The notes under the pieces: model-generated
What the model was told of the DNA's origin: nothing
The model's input: the letters and a program-made list of their open reading frames with translations, nothing else
Database searches by the model: none
Position numbers and translations under genes: made by a program
Part shown: piece by piece, positions 23,272-34,826 of the stretch
How the letters are laid out: every line of letters begins with the position of its first letter
Numbering within the stretch: position 1 is the stretch's first letter
Origin: Neocallimastix lanati (nom. inval.)
Taxonomy: Eukaryota > Neocallimastigomycota > Neocallimastigomycetes > Neocallimastigales > Neocallimastigaceae
Assembly: GCA_016946835.1 (NCBI GenBank)
Contig: JACVTC010000110.1
Location: forward strand, 46,001 to 110,000
Direction: 5' to 3'
Length of the DNA: 64,000 nucleotides

Positions 23272-23629
23272 AAATATATTAATATATAAAAATAAATAAA
23301 ATAATTTTTTTTTTATCTTTCAATTTTGTATTGATAGTTATTTTTATTCTTTGAAATTGCTTTAAATAGACATTAATTTATATCAATTCTATATTACTAT
23401 TGAATATGTAATATATTATAAAATTAATATAAAATATAATATAAACATAAAGTAATCATTCAATATAGTATATTTAATTACATCAAAATATCCACTTTAA
23501 AAAAATACAGAGACGATATTAAAAAACAGCCATAGTCAGCAATAATATATTTATTATTTATTATTTATAAATTAAATAAAAACAATAGAATATAGAATAT
23601 AATTTTATATTATAAAGCATACCATAAAT

Positions 23630-23668
<39 letters not shown>

Positions 23669-24682
23669 TTTTTGTGTAACTTAATCGTTAATTAAAAGTA
23701 AAACCAAAGTTAAGTCTATTTTATAATTTAAAAAATAGTTTAAATTTTTAGTACATTTTATTATTTTAAGGTTGTTTTTCCTTTTCAAATAATTTAAATT
23801 ATCTAATTAATAGTTATTCTACATTATATTACGTCATAGTAACATCATAATGTAATTAAATATATAGCTATTTATTATTAAAATTTATATACTATTTAAT
23901 AATGTATATAGCTACTATTAATTATTCAATACAAAAAATTTAAATAGACTATATTTTTTAACATTAATACTTTTTTTTTTTTTTTTTTTTTTTAATTCAT
24001 ACATATATAATAAAATTATAATAATTATAAATTTATTTAATTTATTATTTAAAAACAATGAAATAAAAAAGTGATAATGAATGACATCAATAATATTTAT
24101 ATTAATAAATTTTTAAATATTACATTAATATTTATAAGTTTTTAATAATAAATTTAAAATCATACGAATTATAATTAAAATTCAATATTTTTAGATTTTA
24201 TTGTTATATTTATTATTATTATATTTATTATTATTATGTTTATTATTATGTTTACTATGTTTATTATTATTATTATTATTATTTTGTTTATTATTAGGCA
24301 AAATTTACTCTTATAAAATCATATAAATATATATAAATATAAATATATTAAAATAAAATGAAATATTATGTTATTATATTAGTAATTATTACTAAATAAA
24401 TACGAAATAAATAATAGTACTAATTTTAGAAATTTTTTTTTTTTTTTTTTTTTAATATTTATAATATTTGTGTTTTAAAATGAAATTAACAGAATTTATC
24501 GGAAATCAATTGAACAAAATTTATTTTCAATTTAAATATTATAAAATAGTAAAATATATAATTTATAGCCATATAAATAAAGTATAATATAAATTTAATT
24601 TCTTTTTATTTTTTTTATTAAATTAGAAAAAAAAAGAAAAAAAAAACTATACAATTAATAAAAAAATAATTAATCAGAGAAA
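22549..24682. other. AT-rich intergenic DNA between E1 and the secreted-protein gene
   Basis: No gene is seen. It holds an AAAT minisatellite at 22809-23280, long T runs at 23631-23665, 23971-23994 and 24428-24453, and a TTATTATG tract at 24200-24290. From about 23951 the sequence is shared with unit B. Confidence 0.7.
22809..23280. repeat. AAAT-based minisatellite
   Basis: (AAAT)n interrupted by ACAAATAAACAAAAATAAAT in a repeating ~60-bp pattern. It yields long but meaningless Tyr/Leu/Ile/Phe frames on the minus strand. Not present in unit B. Confidence 0.92.
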
Positions 24683-24959
24683 ATGAAATTAACAACTGTT
24701 TTATTTTTTGCTTTAAATAGTTTAATGGTATTATCAAGATCCGTTGAAACCACTAATTCTGGAGGTAATACCGAAAACATTGAAGCTAATCCAGAAAACC
24801 ATTATCAGATAATATGGCAAAGATGGCCCTTTCTCTTGTAGCGAATGTTTCAACAATGGAGCCGGATTACCAGTTTGTTTCGCTAAAGATAAATGTTACT
24901 GTTGTAATCGTTATTATAATAGGGATCCCGATTACTGTAAATGGAAAAAAGTTTGCTAA
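24683..24959 (+). CDS. Small cysteine-rich secreted protein (copy A)
   Basis: ATG at 24683 begins a clear signal peptide, MKLTTVLFFALNSLMVLSRS. The direct frame stops at 24839-24841, but another frame encodes CSECFNNGAGLPVCFAKDKC and then YCC..., C..., C up to TAA at 24957: eight cysteines in about 40 residues, knottin-like. Removing a 58-bp intron 24765-24822 (GTAATA...CAAAG) joins both parts in phase and gives a 72-residue secreted peptide. Alternatively the intervening codons (NTENIEANPENHY) are coding and the gene has a single-base frameshift. The product would be exported and disulphide-bonded; target unknown. It is not a CBM10-type fungal dockerin, whose Trp/Cys spacing is different. 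The copy in unit B has a premature stop. Confidence 0.5.
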
Positions 24960-26925
24960 TTTAAAAATTTATTTCAAACTATAAAAGGTAAGTAAATGAA
25001 TATCTAAAATTAACAATAATAAATAAATAGGTTTATTAAATTGAACTATCTATTAATTTACATTAATAATTAAATAATTTTATTTATTAAATATTTTAAA
25101 TTTTTATTATGATATAAAAATATTTAAATATAGGAAACAAAGATTTCTAAAGAACTCAAAATTTAAATTCTATATAATTATAGAATTTAAATATTTTTTT
25201 TTTAATACTATATATATATTCAATCAAAGGAAATTTATATTGTGTTTAAAATATAAAATATTTTATTAATAAAATAAATTATTAATAATGAAAATATCAT
25301 TTTCTTTAGAAATAAAAATATAAATTATATATGTTTATATATATTTAAATAGTTAGTTATAAATATTTTATTTTTATATGCCCAGTTAGAAAATAATATT
25401 AATAATATGTTATTTTATAAATATAAATTTTATATAGAATAAGATATAAAATTAAATGGTTTTAAAATATGTATATATAAAATATAAATATAACTAATAT
25501 ACTAAAGTAATTGTATAAAATAATTTTGGTTATATTATAATATATATTCCATAATTGTTAAAAAAATAAAAAAATAATAAAATAAAATAAAATGAAATAA
25601 AATGAAATAAAATAAAAAATAATAAAATAAAATAAAACAATATAAAATAAAATAAAATAAAATAAAAAATAATAAAATAAAATATAAAATAAAATGAAAT
25701 AATACAAAATAAAATAAAATAAAATATATAGTTGAAATATAAATATGAATTACAGATTGAATAAAATAAAATAAAATAAAACAAAACAAAATAAAATAAA
25801 ATAAAATAAAACAAAATAAAATAAAATAAAATAAAACAAAATAAAATAAAATAAAACAAAATAAAATAAAATAAAATAAAACAAAACAAAATAAAACAAA
25901 ATAAAATAAAATAAAACAAAATAAAATAAAATAAAATAAAACAAAACAAAATAAAATAAAATAAAACAAAATAAAATAAAATAAAATAAAACAAAACAAA
26001 ATAAAATAAAATAAAAAATAATAAAATAAAATAAAACAAAACAAAACAAAATAAAACAAAATAAAATAAAATAAAATAAATTAAATTAAATAAACATATT
26101 AAACATATAAAGTAATAAGCACATTAAAAAAAATAAATAAATAAAATATGAATAAAACTTACTTTATTCTTTATCATATTTACTTAATACTACATAAAAT
26201 TAATTATTTCTATAAAATCTTTATTCACTTTCTATTTAACTAATTTATGTGCAATCCAACATTTAATAAGATGTTATCTTTTTTTTTTTTTTTTTTTTAA
26301 TCCATTTTCTTATATATTTGTATACACTAATTTAATTTTTTACATTACGTTCTATATTTAATTTTTTTATTTATATTTTCAGAATTATTTTTTTAAATTA
26401 CTTATGATGTTATATATATATATATGCTGCCGTTAAATATTAAAAAATTATGTTATATTAAATATAGAAATCTAAAAATCATAATTGATAAGAATCCAAC
26501 ACAAAAATAGATAGTCCATTTTAAATATTATTTGTGTAACCTAAATAAAGTTATTTGAAGAATATTATAGTTGTAAAAACTAACTATAATAATTATTAAT
26601 TTATTAAATAATGTATCAAGTAGTTCATTTTTACACCTTATTATGAAAATTAGATGAAAATTTTGATTTTATGTTTTTCTCTTTTATTTAAATTTTTAAG
26701 GTCACTATTTATTTATATATTTTCATTCTAGATTTCATCCTAAAATTAAAAATATTTAAGCCATACAACAAAATACAAATTTTTGTAATAAAAATTTTCG
26801 GAAATGCACACTCCCCTATTTAATATAAACCCACTACGAAATACAACATTGTGAAATGTAACACATCCTTAAATAGAAATTTCATAATTACAATTATATT
26901 TGATTGGTTTAAAATTTTTAAATAA
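24960..26925. other. AT-rich DNA with AAAAT/AAAAC satellite, no gene seen
   Basis: It starts just after the secreted-protein gene with GGTAAGTAAATG (24986), a possible 3'-UTR intron donor. A T run lies at 26280-26298 and TATATA at 26415. Unit A homology ends near 26731; 26732-27102 has no counterpart in the window. Confidence 0.6.
25560..26090. repeat. AAAAT/AAAAC pentanucleotide satellite (copy A)
   Basis: (AAAAT)n with frequent AAAAC units, interrupted by ATATAGTTGAAATATAAATA and TTACAGATTG near 25725-25760. It is longer-patterned with C units than the copy at 44145-44667. The minus-strand Phe/Leu/Ile frames are artefacts of the repeat. Confidence 0.95.
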
Positions 26926-27002
26926 TTTTAAAGTCAAGGTCATGGGTCATGATGGAATTATTCCATCATTCCATCATGACCCATGACCTTGACTTTAAAA
27001 TA
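26925..27002. repeat. 33-bp inverted repeat with 11-nt loop at the A/B junction
   Basis: The arm ending AAGTCAAGGTCATGGGTCAT...GGAA (about 26926-26957) is the reverse complement of the arm starting TTCCATCATGACCCATGACC (26969). The loop is TTATTCCATCA. It is far richer in GC than its surroundings and lies in the ~370-bp spacer between the two duplication units. Single copy in the window. Confidence 0.92.
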
Positions 27003-27288
27003 ATAATATACCAAATTTTCTGATGTGAATAAATTTTATATTAATTTATTTAATTAAAAATTCTGTATAAATATAAATGAATTTCACCAAAAATATATTT
27101 CTTCAAAAAAAAAAAAAAAAAAAATACGAAACTAATAAATTAAAAATACAAAAAAATTATAAATTGTTGAAAATATTAATTAAATAATTATATAAATAAA
27201 CTATTATCTTAAAAAATATTAATAATCTATTATCTTTGAACTTTTTAATTATTATTTTTATTTAATAAAAATTATTATAACAACTAAA

Positions 27289-28737
27289 ATGACTGTTACT
27301 GAATTTGAAAGTTTTAAAAATGTTCTTTTCACAAATTTAAAGAAAGAAAATTCAAAAGCTCTTGAAATTATTGACGAAAATGAAAAATTAATTAAATTTT
27401 ATCTTAATGGTGATGATCAAGCATTAATCAAAAAATTTGTAACTGATTTCAATAACGTCATTCTTGATAAAAATGTAAAATATGACAATTACAAATTATT
27501 TGAAAGCGTTTTAAATCACAGATTATTTACCAAAGTTTTGAATCAATTCAGAGAAAGTGATATTTTAATAAGAGCTTGTGCTGATGTTAAAATGTTTTAT
27601 ATTTATGTTCATAGTAAAGTATCAATATTAAATATACTGATATTAAATATACTGATATATTAATGATTATTTCCTAAATTATAATTTTTTAATACTAAAT
27701 ATATAATATACTTTTTATATCGTTTATATGATATATGTAAAATATTTTTTATAATATTCTATAAAATATTGATTAATCTAAAATTAGATCCAAATTCTTA
27801 TAATGAACATTTCAATAAAAAACTTATTAAATGGCTTCTTACCATGAATATAAATTATGGAGTTCAAGATGAATTAGGAAGGACTGCTTTAATGTATGCT
27901 GTTAAATATAAGGATGAATATTTTGCTGTTGAGAAAATGATGCATGGAAAGCACATTAATCTCCTTGATAAGAATGGAAATAGTGTTTTATTCCATGCTT
28001 GCGAAGCTTATTTCACTTTAGAAGAATTCTTAAAGTATAGAGATTTATTTGATGTTAATCATTTGAATAATAAAAATGAAAATCTTTTCTTATATGCAGC
28101 CAGAAACAAAAAAATAAATTGTTATGAATATCTTGATGCATTAAAGAAATATAACAATTATGACATAAACATTATAAATGATGAAGGTATGACTGCTACA
28201 ATGTATGTGATATCACATGGACAATACAAAATACTTCAATACCTTTTAAAAAATTATCAAATTGATGTAAATCATGTAAATAAATTTGGTAATAGTTTAC
28301 TTTCAGTCTTAATTAAAAGCTATTATGAATATTATTGTAAAACCATTGAAAGGGAAGAAGGATTTGGTGTGGAAATAATGGATTTCAAAAGATATGCACT
28401 TTGCTTTAAAGTTTTAAATGAATATGGTTGTGATTTCAAAAAAACTATTGATGAAGAAAATAACACCGTAATTGATGTTCTTTCAAAAATAAATGATAAA
28501 GTTATTTCAAAATATCTTCTTAAGAATGGTAATATTGATTTCATTGTTGAAAGTAATAAACAAAGTCAAAAGTATCCTCAAATTGATGGTTCAAAGCCTA
28601 TTATTAAAAAGAATAGTAAAATTCTTGACAAGGCATTAGAAGAGGTCTTACAAACTTCAAGTTCTATTGGAAATAAGATTAATTTAGGTATAGGAAAAGT
28701 AATAAATTACGCATTCTATCCCGGTTCAAACAATTAA
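27289..28737 (+). CDS. Ankyrin-repeat-type protein, two exons (copy B)
   Basis: Paralogue of the 323-1756 gene. Exon 1 is 27289-27613, the predicted intron 27614-27787 (159 bp plus a 15-bp tandem insertion near 27640) and exon 2 27788-28737. The exon-2 frame encodes exactly the same residues as copy A, including the ankyrin-like units. The identity could reflect a very recent duplication, gene conversion or selection. Promoter-side sequence down to about 27110 is also conserved, so both copies could be expressed. Product role unknown beyond likely protein binding. Confidence 0.7.
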
Positions 28738-29734
28738 TGAAATAATTGAAAATGTCAAACAAAATTTGATAATTTAAATTATTAATATTTTTATTAAATA
28801 GTAAAATATTATATTTGTTAAGAATCAGGAATTTATGGTTTATAATAATGTCAATTATATTAGTATAATTTATGATAAAGAGTTACTAGCACTTTATTAT
28901 TATATATTAGATTCTTTTATATTAATACATTGTGTCTTATACATTATTTATAATATGTTTCAATAAATTTGAAGCTTATTTTTCATACATTTCACGTATT
29001 CTTACAATAATATAATATCTATAATATTTGTAATTATAATGTTTTTAATAATCAATTATAATATTTATAATAATTATAGCAACAAAATAAAAAAAAAAAT
29101 AAAATAAAATAAAATAAAATAAAATAAAATAAAATAAAATAAAATAAAATAAAATAAAATAAAATAAAATAAAATAAAAATTTAAAAATAATAAAATAAA
29201 CGAAAAAAAAAAAAAAAATATCAATAGTTAAATAAATAAATAAATAAAAGAATATTAAAAAGAATATTATAAAAATTTATTTAGTTTTTTATTTAAATAA
29301 AAAAATATTTTTTAATTTTATATTATTAATGTGTAATTTTATAAATTTTTTTTTTTTTTCTTTGAAATAACGTAAATTTTATGTGTGTAATTTATTAAGA
29401 TGATATAAAACAAATATGTTTATAAACATTATTTGTATATTTAATAATAATTATATTATTTTATTTTATTTTATATTAATATATTTATAATTATTATAAT
29501 AATTATAATACTTTAATTTATATATAAAATTTATATAGTTCTATATATTAGAATAAATAATTAATATATTACCTCCTAATAAATAGATTAAATTATTTAT
29601 ATTAGAAATATTTTTTATTTCTAATATAAATAATTTAATCTATTTATCTCCTGTAAAATTTTAGGAATTAGAATTATTATTTTAATTGTACGAAATATTA
29701 TCATTTTATTAATAAATTTTACTAAACAAACTAT

Positions 29735-29799
<65 letters not shown>

Positions 29800-30262
29800 A
29801 CTGCTTATAAATTATTGCATATAAAAGTCCCGCATATCAAAGATTTGATTATATGAAGTCGTAAAATATAATTTTCATATTAATAAATAAATAATAATAA
29901 ATAATGAATAATAATTAGTAATAATTTAAGTCACCACTAAAATAAATAATTAGTCAGCATTAAAAGAAATTGAAAATTTAGATATATTCCAGTATCTCAA
30001 GTTTGGACAGATTTGGATATTTTCAATAATAATCTTGATATTTTATTTTAAAATTAAAAGTTTAATGCTTATATAATAATTTTTTAATGTTACATGGTCA
30101 ATATACCTATAGATAAAAGATATAGCAATAATTTATATTTTAATAATAAAACTTTATTTAATAATTTTTAATATTGATTATTACATCATATATAAAGGTA
30201 TAATAAACATGTCAAACTCCACAAATTTACTTTAAAAATACATATTATTTCCGTAATCTTTA
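28738..30262. other. AT-rich intergenic DNA (copy B) with (AAAAT)n, inverted-loop hairpin and long A run
   Basis: Counterpart of 1757-3219. The (AAAAT)n tract at 29092-29178 is longer than in A. The A run at about 29740-29796 is more than 50 bases against about 23 in A. No gene is seen. Confidence 0.7.
29581..29645. repeat. Perfect 30-bp inverted repeat with TTTTT loop
   Basis: The arms are the same as at 2568-2632 but the loop is TTTTT instead of AAAAA. That means the whole hairpin, or its loop, is inverted between the two duplication units while the flanks are not. Confidence 0.95.
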
Positions 30263-30754
30263 TTTCAATTTATTATTAAACATTGATGTTGATGTTGAAT
30301 CTTTTAATTTAGCTTTAACCACAATATTTAATTAAAGATAAAAATTTTAAAAATATTTTAAAATATTAATGGTAAAAATATTAATGATGGATATTCAGTT
30401 ATGACTTTTTTAAGGTCTAAATAATTTTGAAATATTTAAATATTCATTTGAATATGGTACTAATGATTATATAAAAAATAATATGGACATATCATTTTAC
30501 TTATGTTGGCTATTCATAATAATCTGTCTAAAATTATTAAGTGGTTAATAGAATATAATATCAAAAAAATTAATGGTGATTCCTTACTTAATAAAAATAA
30601 AGCAATTAATCGAAATAATAGTGAAATTGTTGAATTATCAATTGATTATTGTGATATTTTTTTTTTATCAAATTATTCTTTTATCTTTTTCTTTATATAT
30701 ATCATTCTATTCAAGTTTTTCTTATTCAAAACTTCTATACTGAAAAAAGCATAA
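30263..30754 (+). pseudogene. Decayed ankyrin-repeat gene relic (copy B)
   Basis: Same broken reading frames as 3220-3711, including the open piece 30503-30754 starting MLAIHNNLSKIIKWLIEYN, which is unchanged. No intact gene can be assembled. Shared disabling changes show that decay came before the duplication. Confidence 0.65.
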
Positions 30755-31686
30755 AAAAATTTATTTTTTTTTTTTTATTTTTTTTTGTATAATAATCCCA
30801 AAAAGGAAAAGGTCTGAACAGAATTTTCTTGTGGACTGTTCTCTTATTATAATTATGTCTTTAATAGTTTAATAGTTTTTAAGGTTTTTATTGCAAGTCA
30901 TTATTTATTAATTTTATTTCATAATATAATCATAATATAATAGATTTATTTCCTTATAAAATCCTTATAGATTATATATTAAGATATTAAAATAGGTAAT
31001 AATTTATATGAAATAAAATAAATTATAATATTAAATAAAATAAATAAATTATAGTATTAAATAAAATATAAAAAAATTAATATAAAAAAATTTAAAAAAA
31101 ATGTTAGTAAATAATATATATATATAATATAATAAATACAAGTACATTCAACAACAAAGATTGTATAATATTCATATATAGAATGATATTTGAAATTATA
31201 TATTTGAAATAAAATGAAATAATTTATAAAACTATCTTAAAAATAAATATGTATCAATGATAAGCAGTAACAAAAAAAAAATATATATATATATATATTT
31301 ATCAATATAAAATCTTGTATTTTAGTAATAAAGGTTCATTAATATTATATATTAAATTTGCTATTGCTGTTAATGAATTTTTTTTAAATGAGGATTCCGT
31401 AATTTCAAATGTATTTATTCTTCCATTGAATATTGTAAAAGTATAAAGTATAATTAAATATATTATTTAAAGTTTATTAATTAATCATCATAAATAATAC
31501 ATATTAAAAGAATTAATTAATTTGGCTAATTTCCAACAACTTAATATTTATATTTTATATTTTATTTTATTTTATTTTATTTTATTTTATTTTACTTTTT
31601 GTAGGAATTAAGTAAATTAAAGTAAAAAAATAAAATAAAATTAAAATAAAATAAAATAAAATAAAATAAATAGAAGAATATCAAAT
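30755..31686. other. AT-rich intergenic DNA (copy B), no gene seen
   Basis: Counterpart of 3712-4639, with the same T runs, TATATA tract and TTTTA repeats. Confidence 0.6.
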
Positions 31687-32150
31687 ATAAAAGTACAGAT
31701 TGAATAAAATAAAATAAAATTAAATTAAACAAATAGTAGAAATATAAATATAAGTACAGATTGAATAAAATAAAATAAAATTAAATTAAACAAATAGTAG
31801 AAATATAAATATAAGTACAGATTGAATAAAATAAAATAAAATTAAATTAAACAAATAGTAGAAATATAAATATAAGTACAGATTGAATAAAATAAAATAA
31901 AATAAATAGTAGAATATTAAATATGAAGTACAGATTAAATAAAATAAAATAAAATAAAATTAAATTAAACAAATAGTAGAAATATAAATATAAGTACAGA
32001 TTGAATAAAATAAAATAAAATTAAATTAAACAAATAGTAGAAATATAAATATAAGTACAGATTGAATAAAATAAAATAAAATTAAATTAAACAAATAGTA
32101 GAAATATAAATATAAGTACAGATTGAATAAAATAAAATAAAATTAAATTA
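31687..32150. repeat. 62-bp minisatellite (copy B)
   Basis: About seven to eight units of the repeat described at 4640-5040. One unit with the shortened TAGTAGAATATTAAATATGA variant is shared with A. The array ends abruptly at the deletion that removed most of the channel-like exon. Confidence 0.9.
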
Positions 32151-32156
32151 AACTAA

Positions 32157-32308
32157 CCCTATTAATACGACTATTATAATATTGAATATTTCCTTCATTA
32201 TAGAATAAAGATCTTGCCATGGCCAAATAAGTATAGAATTTAGTAGTTTTATCATCATATGAAGAGTCGTTTGATGATGACTCATTACAATGTAAGTAAT
32301 CTGGAATA
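32157..32308 (-). pseudogene. Truncated remnant of the channel-like terminal exon (copy B)
   Basis: Only the first ~48 codons after the splice acceptor remain (CNESSSNDSSYDDKTTKFYT type sequence), with a few substitutions. The frame runs into minisatellite DNA through CTAACCC. The EF-hand and all downstream repeats are gone, so this copy cannot encode the A-type protein. Confidence 0.8.
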
Positions 32309-32348
32309 GTTTGAAAATAAAAAAAAATAATGAAAAGTTAAATAACAA

Positions 32349-32995
32349 AAATTAAAATTAAGACATATATCCTAATATAAAATATAAAATAAAAGATCAG
32401 TATTATTAAATATAATATAAAATTAAAAAATTGAAAAAAAAATAATAATAATAATAAAAAGAAATTATATAGTAAAAATAAAATTAAGACATATATATAG
32501 AGAGAGTGATAGTTTTATATAATAAAACATGATATATAATTAAAGTTGAATTAATTATAATTAATATAAAATAAAAAAAAAAATAAAATAAAAAAATAAT
32601 AATAATAAAAAAAAAATTGGATATAATAAAATATAATTATATATATATATATAATAACAAAAAACAATTTGATTATAATAAAATGAACTATAAATAAATA
32701 AAGTACTTAAAATAACAAAATAAATAAATATAAATATAAATTTTTTTTTTTAATAAATAAAAAATAAAATAAAAATTATACGAGAAAAAAATAAAAAATG
32801 CATATTAAAAAATACATATTAAAAGATTAAAATTAGAAAAAATTAAAAATTAAAAATTTAAAGCATCCATCAAGAAAAAAAAATATTAGAAATAAGTATA
32901 AAACTAAAAAAGTTAATAATTTTAATTGGTTGATCAATGTGGTAGATAAGAATTTCAATACTTTCTAAATAATAAGAAAGGATAAAAATAGAAGT
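32349..32995. other. AT-rich non-coding DNA (copy B)
   Basis: Counterpart of 7390-8035 with small indels in ATAATA and GAGA tracts. No gene is seen. Confidence 0.5.
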
Positions 32996-33305
32996 ATCAT
33001 AATATAAACGATAGCGCGGAGTCCACTAAACTCTCCCATAAACCATTGAAAAAGTAGTTTTAAATAAATTCTATATTAATTTGCCCTATCAGTTTGACGT
33101 TGGCGCTCTCGGTAGTAATTTTGGTTTCACTAAAACTATCCAATAATAACTCAAATAAGATACTTATAAGAATAGCTTTAGTAAAAGATTACGCTAGACC
33201 CACAATATACGGAACAGAGGACCCTAGAACATTGTTTAGCAACAGTTCTGTTAGTTGATCCTCGTTCCTCTTTATCGATATGTAGCACATCAAAAGCTAA
33301 AGTTC
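32996..33305. other. GC-richer island of unknown function (copy B)
   Basis: Homologue of 8036-8345. Differences from A include GCGCGG for GCGTGG, TTTGAC for TTCGAC, AGCAAC for AGCGAC and AACGAT for AATGAT. Most are transitions and several fall at CpG. No protein frame is conserved between the two copies, which argues against a coding exon under selection. Confidence 0.55.
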
Positions 33306-33689
33306 CATCAAGAAGGAACAATAAAAGCAAAATTAAACGATAATAAAATATATTATAAATTAAAAAAGTAACAATTTAATATAAAAAAATATATATATAT
33401 TTATTAAAATACAATATAATGTAAATTAAATATGCAGTAATATAATATAAAAAAATACAAAGTTAAAATAAAAATTAAAATAAAAATATATAAAAAAATA
33501 AATAAAAAATAGACAAAAAATGGTATTGAAAAAAAGATAGAATAATGAAATCATGAAATTAATTTAAATATGTATAAAAATAATTTTTTTTAAAAAGAAA
33601 AAATAAAATTTATATAAAATAAAAATTAAATATAAATAAAATAATAAAATTTTTATTTTATTTATAATTTTTTTTTTTTATTTACATAT

Positions 33690-33905
33690 ACATATATTTA
33701 TTTAAATCTTAAAATATTATTTACCTCTTATTATTAGCTTATTTAAATCTTAAAATATTATTTACCTCTTATTATTAGCTTATTTAAATCTTAAAATATT
33801 ATTTACCTCTTATTATTAGCTTATTTAAATCTTAAAATATTATTTACCTCTTATTATTAGCTTATTTAAATCTTAAAATTTTATTTACCTCTTATTATTA
33901 GCCCA
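33690..33905. repeat. ~44-bp tandem repeat (copy B), about five copies
   Basis: Same unit as 8690-8840 but with two extra copies, nearly identical to each other, suggesting recent expansion. Confidence 0.9.
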
Positions 33906-34527
33906 ATTATTTATTTAATAAATATTAGTTTAAAATATCTATCTATCTATTTTTTATATTTTTATTTGCTTATTTGTATAAATATATTTTTAGTTATTAT
34001 TGAATGTATTCCTCATTGTTTAAAGATATAATATAAAGTTGAAATTTTTTTATTAAATTATATAATATTTTATTTGAATAAAAATAATAATTAAACTTTT
34101 CTAGTTACACTAATAATAATATAATAATAAATAAATTACATTACTTATCATAATTTTAATATCTATAATACCATGTAAAATAAAGTAAAATATATTTAGT
34201 AACTTATCATCTAAAATAGTATAAATAGTCTTTATAGTTAAAAGAAAAATTTTATTAATGAAATATGATAAAAGGTTAAAAAAAATTTTTTTATTTAATA
34301 TATTAATGTGTTAATTTATAATCAATATCACATCCACAAAACTAACTTTAAAAACCTTAAATTAAATTTTAATATATAACTAATATATAACAATATAATA
34401 ACAGTAGTTAATTTCAATCGATAATTAATCCACATAACTAATTTTAAAAACCTTAGATTTAATTTCTATAATAACAATCAACATAAATTTTATTTCATGA
34501 AAAATTTAAAAAATTTTTCTTCTAAAT
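33906..34527. other. AT-rich DNA with deletion junctions, up to the E3 insertion site
   Basis: No gene is seen. The joins at about 34275 and 34478 bring together sequences that are about 500 and 360 bp apart in unit A. Confidence 0.7.
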
Positions 34528-34826
34528 TGTTAGAAATAAAGTTTAATATTATGATACTATATTATAGTTAGTTATATAATAACTTAGAATATAATATTAT
34601 TAATATATTAAATAATTAAATATGTATTGTTATGTAAATATATTGTGGCGCATATATGACGTACATCATATACTTACATAAACAACCAAATATAGTTATA
34701 TTAAATGTAATAAATAATGTTTATATAATTGTGTTATACAATTAATTATAAACAATAACCTTATTAAATAAAGATATTATTAAAAGTAGAGATTGAAATC
34801 TCAATTTCAAAGAAATATTTTTAACA
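34528..34826 (+). repeat. E3 5' LTR (299 bp)
   Basis: It starts TGTTAGAAATAAAGTTTAAT and ends TTTTTAACA. It matches 41000-41297 except for one base gained or lost near the end (AAATATTTTT against AAATTTTTT). TSD TAAAT at 34523-34527 and 41298-41302. The uninterrupted site exists in unit A near 10326-10335. Confidence 0.97.

Larger units (their letters stand above)
140..26731 (+). repeat. Segmental tandem duplication, unit A
   Basis: This stretch is collinear and nearly identical with 27103-45322. Matching blocks: A ~140-5030 with B ~27103-32150; A 7158-9217 with B 32157-34275; A 9717-9915 with B ~34275-34480; A 10276-10330 with B 34478-34527; A 10331-11583 with B 41303-42541; A 23951-26731 with B 42541-45322. 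Present only in A: about 5031-7157, 9217-9716, 9916-10275 and 11584-23950; the last block holds E1 and E2. The right end of the match falls at the shared motif CATTCTA (26725-26731). The true left end may lie outside the window. Confidence 0.93.

Noticed and set aside
24683-24959. Fungal dockerin (CBM10) domain
   Set aside because: Cysteine spacing and lack of the Trp/Cys core of fungal dockerins do not fit.
25530-26059. 170-codon FYFILF-type minus-strand frames (also 44115-44647)
   Set aside because: Artefact of the AAAAT/AAAAC satellite, open in several frames at once.
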